Shown here: positions 8,655 through 17,102 of the stretch, piece after piece
How positions within the stretch are numbered: the first letter of the stretch is position 1
Layout of the letters: every line of letters starts with the position of its first letter
Assembly: GCF_007559435.1 (NCBI RefSeq)
Contig: NZ_VMBP01000001.1
Span: 1 to 64,000 of the forward strand
Length of the DNA stretch: 64,000 bases
From: Ancylobacter moscoviensis
GTDB lineage: Bacteria; Pseudomonadota; Alphaproteobacteria; Rhizobiales; Xanthobacteraceae
Direction of reading: 5' to 3'
Notes under the pieces: model-generated
Seen by the model: only the letters and a program-made list of their open reading frames with translations
Database searches by the model: none
What the model was told of the DNA's origin: nothing
Translations under genes and position numbers: made by a program

Positions 8655-9147
8655 GAACGGAAAGATCATCGAGGACCGCTTCGTCCGCGTCGGCGACGAC
8701 GAGGCGCTGCCGGAAGGGGCGGCCGTGCTCATCGGCGTCGATCGCTTCCTCAGGGAAGCCGAGACGCTGAAGGGCCGTCAGGCGCCGGTCGGTGTGATCT
8801 GGCCGAACGACCGGCCGATCGCCGAGATCGCGCCCTATCTCGACCGCCTCTCGCTGATCGCGCTGGTGTTCCCGATCTTCCGCGACGGGCGCGCCTACAG
8901 CCAGGCGCGGCTGCTGCGCGAGCGGCTGGGCTGGCGCGGCCCGCTGCGCGCCACCGGCAATGTGCTGCGCGACCAGTTCCTTTTGATGGAGCGCTCCGGC
9001 TTCGACCAGATCGAGGCCGTCAAGGGGGCGGATGCCGACGCCTTCGACGAGGCGGTCCACCGCTACACCGTCTTCTACCAGCCGGCCACCGACGAGCGTC
9101 CGAGCCTGCTGCGCCAGCGTCTCGGCCGCACGGTCCGGGGAGTCTGA
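8641..9147 (+). CDS. DUF934 family protein, sulfite-reductase associated
   Basis: A 168-residue protein with the IEDRFVRVGDDEALP N-terminus and the FPIFRDGRAYSQARLLRERLGWRG core diagnostic of DUF934, plus the closing FDQIEAVKG and FYQPATDERPSL segments. Members are found almost only between cysI and cysH and are thought to support sulfite reduction; the mechanism is unknown. The ATG at 8641 lies inside the end of cysI (14-bp overlap), and cysH starts two bases after its stop, so the three genes are translationally coupled. Confidence 0.9.
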   Translation: MPLIENGKIIEDRFVRVGDDEALPEGAAVLIGVDRFLREAETLKGRQAPVGVIWPNDRPIAEIAPYLDRLSLIALVFPIFRDGRAYSQARLLRERLGWRGPLRATGNVLRDQFLLMERSGFDQIEAVKGADADAFDEAVHRYTVFYQPATDERPSLLRQRLGRTVRGV

Positions 9148-9149
9148 CC

Positions 9150-9896
9150 ATGACCATCGCCCAGCGCGCCGATACCGGCCCCATCCCCATCGTCCCCTGC
9201 ACGGACGATGTGAGCGGGCTCGCCTGCGCGCTGGCGGATGCCGGCCCGACCGAGATCATCGCCGAGGCGGCCCGCTTCGTCGGTTCGGGCAAGCTGTGCG
9301 TCGTCTCCTCCTTCGGTACGGAATCGGCGGTGCTGCTGGCCTTCGCCGCCGAGGTCGACCGTTCCATCCCGGTCGTCTTCCTCGATACCGGCTGGCTGTT
9401 CGAGGAAACGCTCGCCTATCGCGACTCCCTCGCCGCCCATCTCGGCCTCACCGATGTGCGCACCATCCAGCCCGACGCCGCCCGTCTTGCCGCGCTCGAT
9501 GCGGATCGCGACCTCTGGTTCTCCGATCCCGATGCCTGCTGCCGCATCCGCAAGGTGGAACCCCTCGCCCGCGCGCTGGCCGGCTTCGACGGCTGGCTGA
9601 ACGGGCGCAAGCGCTACCAGGGCGGCCTCAGGGCCAATATCCCGGTGGTCGAACGCGACGGCGCGCGGCTGAAGTTCAACCCGCTCGCCAATCTCGATCT
9701 CGCCGAGGTCGAGGAGGCGCGCAGGCGCTTCGCCCTGCCCGACCATCCGCTGGTGGCGAAGGGGTTCAACTCGGTGGGCTGCATGCCCTGCACCAGCCGC
9801 GCCGCTCCCGAGGAAGGCGTGCGTGCCGGCCGCTGGCGCGGCAAGGCCAAGACCGAGTGCGGCATCCATACCCTGCTGAACACGATCGACCGCTAA
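9150..9896 (+). CDS. cysH: Adenylylsulfate (APS) reductase, [4Fe-4S] type
   Basis: A 248-residue reductase. The PP-loop-like SSFGTESAV segment is near residue 53. Cys-Cys at 130-131 and C-x2-C at 211/214 supply the four ligands of a [4Fe-4S] cluster, and the catalytic Cys is C237 in ECGIH. The cluster-bearing form reduces APS directly with thioredoxin, unlike the cluster-free E. coli PAPS reductase. Product is sulfite for CysI. It begins two bases after DUF934 and is the last gene of the DUF2849-cysI-DUF934-cysH operon. Odd point: the partner CysNC still carries an APS kinase. Confidence 0.92.
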   Translation: MTIAQRADTGPIPIVPCTDDVSGLACALADAGPTEIIAEAARFVGSGKLCVVSSFGTESAVLLAFAAEVDRSIPVVFLDTGWLFEETLAYRDSLAAHLGLTDVRTIQPDAARLAALDADRDLWFSDPDACCRIRKVEPLARALAGFDGWLNGRKRYQGGLRANIPVVERDGARLKFNPLANLDLAEVEEARRRFALPDHPLVAKGFNSVGCMPCTSRAAPEEGVRAGRWRGKAKTECGIHTLLNTIDR

Positions 9897-10268
9897 GCCG
9901 GCCGCGCCGGATCGGGCCAGGCCCAAAGGCAGGCCCCGTCGCCCCTCATCCACGCCGAGTCAACCGGCCGCCCCGCCGCATGCCCGTCGATCGAGCGCCG
10001 CGTCATGCCCGGCCCCGAGCCGGGCATCCACGCCTTCCCCCGGCACCGAAGAAACGCGGATGAGTGGCGCAAGGCCCGCCGCAACGCCGCGCGGTGCCGC
10101 GCTCTGTGCCAGCCCGGAAGCCCTGCGTCCCCATTTCACACGCCGATAATGTATCGAAACTCTATTTTCTATCTTTAATGTATTTTTATATTGACCACGA
10201 CATATCGACGTGAAAACCTCCCTCCATGGAATTCATCGGCGCAGGAGCGCCGCCGGGGAGAAGTCGTC
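9897..10268. other. Intergenic region upstream of sbp with an AT-rich island
   Basis: This 372-bp gap has a GC-rich part with a REP-like palindrome (10005-10027) and then a strikingly AT-rich tract from about 10145 to 10195, unlike the rest of the window. The tract holds two direct copies of TAATGTAT (10147-10154 and 10176-10183, 29 bp apart) and leads to the sbp start. It is the probable promoter and activator-binding region of the sulfate transporter operon; no single -35/-10 pair stands out. Confidence 0.5.
10005..10027. repeat. REP-like palindrome, copy 2
   Basis: GTC followed by a perfect 9-bp stem ATGCCCGGC / GCCGGGCAT around CCCGA, then CCACGCC. The flanks GTC-stem-CCACG match the copies at 32446, 49384 and 51010. 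It lies between cysH and sbp. Confidence 0.75.
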
Positions 10269-11303
10269 ATGTCCTTCCATTTCAAACCTGCGGTCACGGC
10301 CGCGCTCATTGCCGCCCTCGCCGTGCCGGTCGGTCTGGCGCCTATCGGCTTCACGCCGGCCGCCCGCGCCGCCGACGTCTCGCTGCTCAACGTGTCCTAC
10401 GACCCGACCCGCGAGCTCTACCAGCAGTTCAACAAGCTCTTCGCCGATAAGTACAAGGCCGACACCGGCAAGACCATCGAGATCAAGACCTCGCATGGCG
10501 GCTCGGGCAAGCAGGCCCGCTCGGTGATCGACGGCCTCGAGGCCGATGTCGTCACGCTGGCGCTCGCCTATGACATCGACGCCATCGCCGACAAGGGCTT
10601 CCTCGCCCAGGACTGGCAAAAGCGCCTGCCGGACAACTCGTCGCCCTACACCTCGACCATCGTCTTCCTCGTGCGCAAGGGCAATCCGAAGGACATCAAG
10701 GACTGGGGCGACCTCGTGAAGCCGGGCGTGCAGGTCATCACCCCGAACCCAAAGACCTCGGGCGGCGCGCGCTGGAACTACCTCGCGGCCTGGGCCTATG
10801 CGCTGAAGAAGGAAGGCTCCGAGGACAAGGCCAAGGACTTCGTCCGCAACCTCTTCAAGAACGTGCCCGTGCTCGACACCGGTGCGCGCGGCTCGACCGT
10901 CACCTTCACCGAGCGCGGCGTCGGCGACGTGCTGCTCGCCTGGGAGAACGAGGCCTTCCTGTCGAAGAAGGAATTCGGCGACGACAAGTTCGACATCGTC
11001 GTCCCCTCGCTCTCCATCCTCGCCGAACCGCCGGTCGCCATCGTCGACAAGAATGTCGAGCGCAAGGGCACCCGCGACGTGGCCGAGGCTTATCTCAAGC
11101 TGCTCTACAGCAAGGAAGGCCAGAAGCTCGCGGCCGAGAATTTCTACCGCCCGCGCGATCCCGAGGTCGCCAAGGAATATGAGAAGGTGTTCCCGAAGGT
11201 CGATCTCGTGACCATCGACGACGCGGCCTTCGGCGGCTGGCGCAAGGCCCAGAAGACCCACTTCTCCGACGGCGGCGTGTTCGATCAGATCTATTCGAAC
11301 TGA
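10269..11303 (+). CDS. sbp: Sulfate ABC transporter, periplasmic substrate-binding protein
   Basis: A 344-residue protein with a cleavable signal peptide (hydrophobic stretch to about residue 33, cleavage after ARA) and the family signature [13 protein letters not shown] just after it, then [18 protein letters not shown] and the [15 protein letters not shown] block. It captures sulfate (or thiosulfate) in the periplasm for CysTW. The ATG at 10269 is preferred over an upstream in-frame ATG at 10191 because it begins the signal peptide and is preceded by GGGGAGAA. It is the first gene of sbp-cysT-cysW, in the same orientation as the cysI-cysH operon. Confidence 0.95.
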   Translation: MSFHFKPAVTAALIAALAVPVGLAPIGFTPAARAADVSLLNVSYDPTRELYQQFNKLFADKYKADTGKTIEIKTSHGGSGKQARSVIDGLEADVVTLALAYDIDAIADKGFLAQDWQKRLPDNSSPYTSTIVFLVRKGNPKDIKDWGDLVKPGVQVITPNPKTSGGARWNYLAAWAYALKKEGSEDKAKDFVRNLFKNVPVLDTGARGSTVTFTERGVGDVLLAWENEAFLSKKEFGDDKFDIVVPSLSILAEPPVAIVDKNVERKGTRDVAEAYLKLLYSKEGQKLAAENFYRPRDPEVAKEYEKVFPKVDLVTIDDAAFGGWRKAQKTHFSDGGVFDQIYSN

Positions 11304-11348
11304 CCGCCCCGCCGGTCGCGCCACCCATCGACACTTCCCATCGACACC

Positions 11349-11376
11349 GCGCCGGGCCTTTCGCGAGGTCCGGCGC
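11349..11376 (+). terminator. Stem-loop between sbp and cysT
   Basis: An 11-bp stem (GCGCCGGGCCT / AGGTCCGGCGC, one G-U pair) with a 6-nt loop sits in the 106-bp gap behind sbp. There is no U-run after it. Such hairpins often stabilise the mRNA 3' end of a highly expressed binding-protein gene and reduce read-through into the permease genes; a full terminator is less likely because cysT has no clear promoter of its own. Confidence 0.5.
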
Positions 11377-11409
11377 TCGCCGTAACATGACGTCTCCGGG
11401 AGCCGGGCC

Positions 11410-12297
11410 TTGAGCGATATGACCTTGGATCGAACCACGCTGGTGGGAACCGCGCCGCCGACAGCCGCCAGGCGTCAGCACAGCGTCATTCCCGGCTTCG
11501 GGCTGACGCTCGGCCTCACCCTGCTGTGGCTCTCGCTCATCGTGCTGATCCCGCTCGCGGCCCTGTTCGTGAAGACCGCCGAACTGTCGGTGGAGCAGAT
11601 CGCCGCCATCCTCACGGCCCAGCGCACGCTCAACGCGCTGAAGATCTCCTTCGGCCTGTCGCTGGCCGCCGCGGCGATCAACCTCGTCTTCGGCGCCGTC
11701 ATCGTCTGGGCACTGGTGCGCTACGATTTTCCCGGCCGGCGCATCCTCGACGGGCTGATCGACATTCCCTTCGCCCTGCCGACCGCCGTCGCCGGCATCG
11801 CCCTGACGACGCTCTACGCCGAAAACGGCTGGATCGGCTCGCTGCTGGCGCCGCTCGGCATCAAGGTGGCCTTCACGCCGCTCGGCATCCTTGTCGCCCT
11901 CGTCTTCATCGGCCTGCCCTTCGTGGTGCGCACCGTCCAGCCCGTGCTGGAGGATCTCGACCACGAACTGGAGGAGGCCGCCGCCACGCTCGGCGCCGGC
12001 CGCTGGACCACCATCCGCCGCGTCGTGCTGCCCGCCGTGCTGCCCGCCTTCCTCACCGGCTTCGCCCTCGCCTTCGCGCGGGCGGTGGGCGAATACGGCT
12101 CGGTGATCTTCATCGCCGGCAATCTGCCGAACATCTCGGAGATCGCGCCGCTGCTGATCGTGATCCGGCTGGAGGAGTTCCGCTACGCGGACGCCACCAC
12201 CATCGCCGCCACCATGCTCGTCGCCTCCTTCATCTTGCTCTTTATCATCAATGGCTTGCAGCGCTGGTCGCAAAGCCGCACCGGGAGAACCGCATGA
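11410..12297 (+). CDS. cysT: Sulfate ABC transporter permease CysT (CysU)
   Basis: A 295-residue inner-membrane protein with about six membrane segments and the EAA loop that contacts the ATPase (EEAAATLGAGRWTT near residues 190-204). It forms the sulfate channel with CysW. The start is taken as the TTG at 11410, with GGGAG seven bases upstream; the in-frame ATG at 11419 would be too far from that ribosome-binding site. The stop overlaps the cysW start (ATGA). The N-terminal 20 residues are not hydrophobic. Confidence 0.93.
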   Translation: MSDMTLDRTTLVGTAPPTAARRQHSVIPGFGLTLGLTLLWLSLIVLIPLAALFVKTAELSVEQIAAILTAQRTLNALKISFGLSLAAAAINLVFGAVIVWALVRYDFPGRRILDGLIDIPFALPTAVAGIALTTLYAENGWIGSLLAPLGIKVAFTPLGILVALVFIGLPFVVRTVQPVLEDLDHELEEAAATLGAGRWTTIRRVVLPAVLPAFLTGFALAFARAVGEYGSVIFIAGNLPNISEIAPLLIVIRLEEFRYADATTIAATMLVASFILLFIINGLQRWSQSRTGRTA

Positions 12298-13133
12298 GCA
12301 ACGCCTCGCCCGTGCGGGACGAGCCCGCCGCCGTCAAATGGACAGTCATCGGCCTTGCCGCACTCTTCATCGGCCTGTTCATCGTGCTGCCGCTGGTCAA
12401 CGTCTTCGCCCAGGCCTTCGTGAAGGGCTGGCAGGCCTATCTCGACGCGCTGGTCGAGCCGGACGCGCTGGCGGCGATCCGCCTGACCCTGCTCGTCACC
12501 GCCCTGTCGGTCACCGCCAACACGGTGATGGGCCTCGTGACGGCATGGGCGATCACCAAATTCTCCTTCAAGGGCAAGAGCTTCCTCATCACCCTCATCG
12601 ACCTGCCCTTCTCGGTGTCGCCGGTGGTCGCGGGCCTCATCTTCGTGCTGCTGTTCGGCGCGCAGGGCTATTTCGGGCCGTGGCTGATCGACAATGGCTG
12701 GAAGATCATCTTCGCCTGGCCGGGCATCACGCTGGCGACGGTCTTCGTCACCTTCCCCTTCGTCGCCCGCGAGCTCATCCCGCTGATGCAGGAGCAGGGA
12801 ACGACGGAGGAAGAGGCGGCGGTCACGCTGGGCGCCGGCGGCTGGCGCGTCTTCTCCCGCGTCACCCTGCCCAACATCAAATGGGCGCTGCTCTACGGCG
12901 TGCTGCTCTGCAACGCCCGCGCGATGGGCGAGTTCGGCGCGGTCTCGGTGGTCTCCGGCCATGTGCGCGGCGAGACCAACACCATCCCGCTGCAGGTCGA
13001 GATCCTCTACAATGAGTACCAGTTCCAGGCGTCCTTCGCGGTCGCCTCGCTGCTGGCCCTGCTCGCCATCGTCACCCTGCTGGCGAAGACCGCTCTGGAA
13101 GCCCGGCTGGTCAGCCGCAGCGGGCGGCACTGA
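12294..13133 (+). CDS. cysW: Sulfate ABC transporter permease CysW
   Basis: A 279-residue permease with about six membrane segments. It has the sulfate-transporter block FSFKGKSFLITLIDLPFSVSP and an EAA loop (EEEAAVTLGAGGWRVF). It overlaps cysT by four bases (ATGA), so the two half-channels are made in step. The expected next gene, cysA, is missing: 12 bp after the stop comes the end of a convergent membrane-protein gene. The ATPase must be encoded elsewhere or shared with another transporter. Confidence 0.93.
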   Translation: MSNASPVRDEPAAVKWTVIGLAALFIGLFIVLPLVNVFAQAFVKGWQAYLDALVEPDALAAIRLTLLVTALSVTANTVMGLVTAWAITKFSFKGKSFLITLIDLPFSVSPVVAGLIFVLLFGAQGYFGPWLIDNGWKIIFAWPGITLATVFVTFPFVARELIPLMQEQGTTEEEAAVTLGAGGWRVFSRVTLPNIKWALLYGVLLCNARAMGEFGAVSVVSGHVRGETNTIPLQVEILYNEYQFQASFAVASLLALLAIVTLLAKTALEARLVSRSGRH

Positions 13134-13145
13134 GGCGCCCGTTCC

Positions 13146-13727
13146 TCAGAACAGATAGACCGCCGCGATGAAGCCGCCGACCAGCACGATGACGAACACG
13201 GCGGTCACCAGACCCAGCCGCTCCTCGATGAAGCTTCGCGCCGACGGCCCGATCCAGTAGAGCAGGCCGGCGACCATGAAGAAGCGCAGGCCGCGGGTGA
13301 TCAGCGACAGCACGACGAACCAGAACAGGCTGTAATGGGCGAAGCCCGAGGTGATCGTCACCACCTTGTAGGGAATCGGCGTCAGGCCCTTGATCAGGAT
13401 GATCCAGTGGCCGTAGCGCTGATAGGCCTCGGTGAAGGCCTCGACCTTCGATCCGTAGCCATAGAGCTGGATCAGGAACTGCCCGACCGATTCGTACAGC
13501 AGCGCGCCGATCGCGTAGCCCGCGAGGCCGCCCACCACGGAAGCGAGGGTGCACAGCGTCGCGTACCACCAGGCGAGCTTGGGCCGCGCCAGGCACATCG
13601 GTACCAGCATCACATCCGGCGGCACGGGGAAGAAGGAGCTCTCGGCGAAGGAGACCCCCGCCAGCGCCCACGGCGCCGAGCGCCGCTCGGCAAGGTCGAT
13701 CACCCATTGATAGAGGCGGCGCAGCAT
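13146..13727 (-). CDS. YqaA-type (DedA/VTT-like) membrane protein
   Basis: A 193-residue integral membrane protein. The pattern SFAESSFFPVPPDVMLVPM near the N-terminus and LIKGLTPIPYKVVTITSG in the middle is that of the YqaA branch of the DedA/VTT (SNARE-associated) superfamily, thought to include lipid scramblases and flippases. Four to five hydrophobic segments are visible. No neighbour explains its task; it is convergent with cysW and stands 61 bp from hisE, which lies upstream on the same strand and may be read with it. The precise function is unknown. Confidence 0.82.
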   Translation of the reverse strand: MLRRLYQWVIDLAERRSAPWALAGVSFAESSFFPVPPDVMLVPMCLARPKLAWWYATLCTLASVVGGLAGYAIGALLYESVGQFLIQLYGYGSKVEAFTEAYQRYGHWIILIKGLTPIPYKVVTITSGFAHYSLFWFVVLSLITRGLRFFMVAGLLYWIGPSARSFIEERLGLVTAVFVIVLVGGFIAAVYLF

Positions 13728-13788
13728 GATGGTCCGGTGGTTTGGTGGGAGATGAAAGGCGTAGCTTAGACAGGCCGATTGCGGCCGC

Positions 13789-14274
13789 TCAGCGGCGGCG
13801 GCCGGCGCCCTGGGCCTTGCCGGGGCCCCCGCCCGGGTCGGCCCCCTCGCGGCGGGCGACCGAAAGGAAATCGGCCGGCAGGTCGGTGTGCGACCGGCTG
13901 TCGCGCGAGCGGCTGTCCTGGAAGAGATCGCCGTTGAGGACGCCGGGGCCGTGCTTGCCGCCGCGCTTGGGCAGCTTCTCGGCCATGCCCATCAGTTCCT
14001 CGCGCCGGCGCATCTCCGCCCACACATCCTCCGGATCGATGCCGAGCTCCACCCACAGCACGACGAGATTGTAGAGGAGGTCCGCGCTCTCGCGTACCGT
14101 GCCGGCCGTGTCGCCGGTTACCCCGTCGAGCGCGACCTCGACGGCCTCCTCGGCCACCTTCTTGGCGATGAACGACCGCCCCTTGGCAAACAGCCGCGCG
14201 GTCCGCGGCGAGGGGTTCCGACCTCGGCGCGTCGCGACCACGGCAGCATGGAGGCGGCGAATCGAATCACTCAT
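13789..14274 (-). CDS. hisE: Phosphoribosyl-ATP diphosphatase with C-terminal extension
   Basis: A 161-residue protein. Residues 1 to about 105 form an all-alpha NTP-pyrophosphohydrolase (MazG-like) domain with KKVAEEAVEVALDG (metal-binding EExxE) and ESADLLYNLVVLW (ExxD), matching HisE, which hydrolyses phosphoribosyl-ATP to phosphoribosyl-AMP in histidine synthesis. Usual HisE is about 105-110 residues; here a 55-residue polar tail rich in Arg, Ser, Gly and Pro follows. It stands alone, away from hisBHAF. The frame of the tail continues at normal codon bias, so it may be real, though a frameshift cannot be excluded. Confidence 0.82.
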   Translation of the reverse strand: MSDSIRRLHAAVVATRRGRNPSPRTARLFAKGRSFIAKKVAEEAVEVALDGVTGDTAGTVRESADLLYNLVVLWVELGIDPEDVWAEMRRREELMGMAEKLPKRGGKHGPGVLNGDLFQDSRSRDSRSHTDLPADFLSVARREGADPGGGPGKAQGAGRRR

Positions 14275-14463
14275 GCTGCGATCTTAAATCCACATTCATG
14301 AAGAGCTTGTAGCGAAAGTCGCCCCCGCGCCCGTCCCCCGGAGGATGGGCCGGCGCGGCCTTCGGGAAGCCCTTCCGCACCGGTGGTATCCGGTGCCGGT
14401 GCGGGTATTACGGATGGCTTTGCCTTTTGCGCCGCCGGGGGGATCGGAGTAAGTAGGGAGGTG
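14275..14463. other. Divergent promoter gap between hisE and the carboxypeptidase gene
   Basis: The gap holds a 9-bp inverted repeat CCGCACCGG (14375-14383) / CCGGTGCGG (14396-14404) that would form a hairpin in the plus-strand leader, about 60 bp before the carboxypeptidase start. No clear -35/-10 pair was found. Confidence 0.35.
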
Positions 14464-15870
14464 ATGAGGGGGGCTCATCGCCGGCCCATGCTGGAAACGG
14501 ATGCTCGAAGCGTGTTGAACCTTCCCCTGTTCCGCACCCGCAATTGCCTTGCCTGGCTTACCGCGGGTCTCGTTGCGACCGCCTTGCTGGTTCCCGCCGC
14601 GGCGCGGGCCACGCCGTCGCTCGTCATCGAGGTCGAAAGCGGCAAGGTTCTGCTGGCCGACGACGCCACCAAGCCGTGGTACCCGGCCTCCGTCACCAAG
14701 CTGATGACGGCCTATGTGACCTTCAAGGCGCTCCGCAGCGGCCGCCTCACGCCGCAGACTCTGATCACGGTGTCGGAGAACGCGGCGGCGCAGAAACCCT
14801 CCAAGATGGGCTTCCGGGTCGGCACGCAGGTGACGGTCGACAACGCCCTCAAGATGATGCTGGTGAAGTCGGCCAACGACATGGCCGTGGTGCTCGCCGA
14901 GGGCGTCAGCGGCTCGCTGCCGGCCTTCATCGCGGAGATGAACGCCACCGCCGCCGAGCTCGGCATGACCGGCTCGCACTTCGCCAATCCCAACGGCCTG
15001 CCGGACCCGGACAACGTCTCCACCGCGCGCGACCTCGCGGTGCTCGCCCGGCACATCCTGCTCGACTTCCCCGATCAGTCCGACCTGTTCCGCATCCCGG
15101 CGATGAAGCTCGGGCCGTCGGTGATCCGCAGCTACAACAAGCTGATCGACCGCTATCCCGGCGCGGACGGCATGAAGACCGGCTTCATCTGCGCCTCCGG
15201 CTTCAACCTCGTCGCCAGCGCCAAGCGCGGCAACCGGCATCTCATCGCCGTAGTTCTGGGCACCAATTCCGGCCGCGACCGCACCGAGCAGGCCGCCCTG
15301 CTGCTGGAGCGCGGCTTCCAGCAGTCCTGGAACATTTTCGGCAACATGTCGCCGACGGTCGATTCGCTGCGCAACGAGGGCGGCGCCCCGGTCGACATGC
15401 GCAAGCTGGTCTGCGGCCCGCAGCGCAAGACGGTCGCCTCCGAGGCCGATGACGACAGCGGGCCCGCCGCGAGCGGCTATGTCGCCGCCGGCATGGCCAG
15501 CCTTGGCGACGGTGTGACCGGCGCCAGCCTGCTGCAGCAGCTTCCGCCCTCCATGGCCCCGGTCGAGGTCTGGGTCGGCCCGGTGCCGAGCGCCGAGGCG
15601 CTCGCCGCCGCCTATCCCCCGCCGCCGGAGAAGAAGAAGCCCGCCGGCACGAAGACGACGGTCAAGAAGAACGCCAAGGGGCAGACCACGGCGGTGATCG
15701 ATCCGAACGATCCGGCGGCGAAGCCGACGCCGAAGCCCGCCGCCAAGCCGGCCAAGCCCGCCCAGAAGCCGGCCAAGCCGAGCGCCAAATCGGCGAGCGC
15801 GCAGCCCGCGCCATTGCCGAAGCCGGCTCCGGCGCCTAGCTATCCACTCGTTCCCCCGCCCCCGCAGTAG
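14464..15870 (+). CDS. D-alanyl-D-alanine carboxypeptidase (penicillin-binding protein 5/6 class)
   Basis: About 468 residues. A hydrophobic export signal ends near ARA, followed by the S11 peptidase motifs: SxxK as SVTK with its serine in YPASVTKLM, SxN in VKSANDM, and KTG in GMKTGF. It trims the terminal D-Ala of peptidoglycan stem peptides in the periplasm. After the catalytic and beta domains comes a long tail rich in Lys, Pro and Ala (about the last 90 residues) instead of the SPOR domain found in several rhizobial relatives. The start is uncertain: ATG 14464 follows AGGGAG very closely, and ATG 14488 is possible. Confidence 0.88.
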   Translation: MRGAHRRPMLETDARSVLNLPLFRTRNCLAWLTAGLVATALLVPAAARATPSLVIEVESGKVLLADDATKPWYPASVTKLMTAYVTFKALRSGRLTPQTLITVSENAAAQKPSKMGFRVGTQVTVDNALKMMLVKSANDMAVVLAEGVSGSLPAFIAEMNATAAELGMTGSHFANPNGLPDPDNVSTARDLAVLARHILLDFPDQSDLFRIPAMKLGPSVIRSYNKLIDRYPGADGMKTGFICASGFNLVASAKRGNRHLIAVVLGTNSGRDRTEQAALLLERGFQQSWNIFGNMSPTVDSLRNEGGAPVDMRKLVCGPQRKTVASEADDDSGPAASGYVAAGMASLGDGVTGASLLQQLPPSMAPVEVWVGPVPSAEALAAAYPPPPEKKKPAGTKTTVKKNAKGQTTAVIDPNDPAAKPTPKPAAKPAKPAQKPAKPSAKSASAQPAPLPKPAPAPSYPLVPPPPQ

Positions 15871-15947
15871 CGCCACCGGCGCGCGGCGCGGCGACCATTC
15901 TCTCTCGCGCGGCACGGCTGTTCCGCGCGACGGCCAGGATTTCGACC

Positions 15948-17075
15948 ATGAGCGAGGAGCCCCGCCTCCCGCCGGAGCCCATTCCGGTCACGCTGCTCAC
16001 CGGCTTTCTCGGCGCCGGCAAGACGACGCTGTTGAACGAGCTGCTCCAGCAGCCCGGCCTCGCCGACACCGCCGTGCTGATCAACGAGTTCGGCGAGATC
16101 GGCCTCGACCATCTGCTGGTCCAGCATTTCGACGACGCCACCGTGCTGCTCGCCTCGGGCTGCCTGTGCTGCACGGTGCGGGGCGATCTGGTCGAGGGGC
16201 TGGAGCAGCTCCTGCGGCGCATGGACAACGGCGTCATTCCGCCCTTCCGCCGCGTGGTGATCGAGACCACCGGCCTGGCGGATCCCGCGCCGATCCTGCA
16301 CGTGCTGATGATGCACCCCTATCTGGTGATGCGCTTCCGGCTGGACGGCGTGGTGACGGTGGTCGATGCGGTGAACGGCGCCGCGACGCTGGACGAGCAT
16401 CCCGAATCCGTGCGCCAGGCGGCGATCGCCGACCGCATCGTGCTGACCAAGACCGATCTCGTCGACACGCCGGAGCGCCGGGCCGGGCTCGATGCGCTGC
16501 TGGCGCGCCTTGCCCGTCTGGCGCCGGGCGCCCCGGTGCTCGACGCCGCGAAGGGCGAGGCCACGCCGGCCGCCCTGTTCGAGGCCGGGCTCTACGATCC
16601 CTCGACCAAGATCCCCGACGTCTCGCGCTGGCTGGCCGACGAGGCGGTGGCGGCGGCCGAGGAAGCCTCCCGCACCCACGCCCATGACGAGAACCGCCAC
16701 GACGAGCGCATCCGCGCCTTCACCGTGGCGACGGACGCCCCGGTCTCCGCCGCGGCCATCGACATGTTCCTGGAGCTGGTGCGCGGCACCCATGGCTCCA
16801 AGCTGCTGCGCCTGAAGGGCATCGTGAAGCTCGCCGAGGACCCCGAGCACCCGCTCGTGCTGCACGGCGTCCAGCACGTCCTGCACCCGCCGAGCCAGCT
16901 TCCCGCCTGGCCGGACGACGACCGGCGCACCCGTCTGGTGATGATCGTGCGCGATGTCGAGCCGGCGGTGATCAAGCGCCTGTTCGACGCCTTCATGGGC
17001 CTGCCGGCCCCGGACCAGCCGGACGGCCGGGTGCTGGCCGACAACCCGCTGGCGCCAGCCACGATGCGGCGCTGA
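15948..17075 (+). CDS. CobW/COG0523-family GTP-binding metallochaperone
   Basis: A 375-residue G3E GTPase. Walker A GFLGAGKTT lies at residues 19-27, the metal-binding GCLCC motif (C72, C74, C75) follows, then an ETTGLADP Walker B-like segment and TKTDLVD for guanine recognition; the C-terminal CobW domain closes the protein. Members deliver or sense Zn or Co, or assist cobalamin synthesis. A histidine-containing linker (HAHDENRHDE near residue 245) may bind metal. No cobalamin or Zur-regulon neighbour is present, so the metal is not predictable. Confidence 0.87.
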   Translation: MSEEPRLPPEPIPVTLLTGFLGAGKTTLLNELLQQPGLADTAVLINEFGEIGLDHLLVQHFDDATVLLASGCLCCTVRGDLVEGLEQLLRRMDNGVIPPFRRVVIETTGLADPAPILHVLMMHPYLVMRFRLDGVVTVVDAVNGAATLDEHPESVRQAAIADRIVLTKTDLVDTPERRAGLDALLARLARLAPGAPVLDAAKGEATPAALFEAGLYDPSTKIPDVSRWLADEAVAAAEEASRTHAHDENRHDERIRAFTVATDAPVSAAAIDMFLELVRGTHGSKLLRLKGIVKLAEDPEHPLVLHGVQHVLHPPSQLPAWPDDDRRTRLVMIVRDVEPAVIKRLFDAFMGLPAPDQPDGRVLADNPLAPATMRR

Positions 17076-17102
17076 GACGCCGCCCGCGTGCCGCCGGCCG
17101 GG

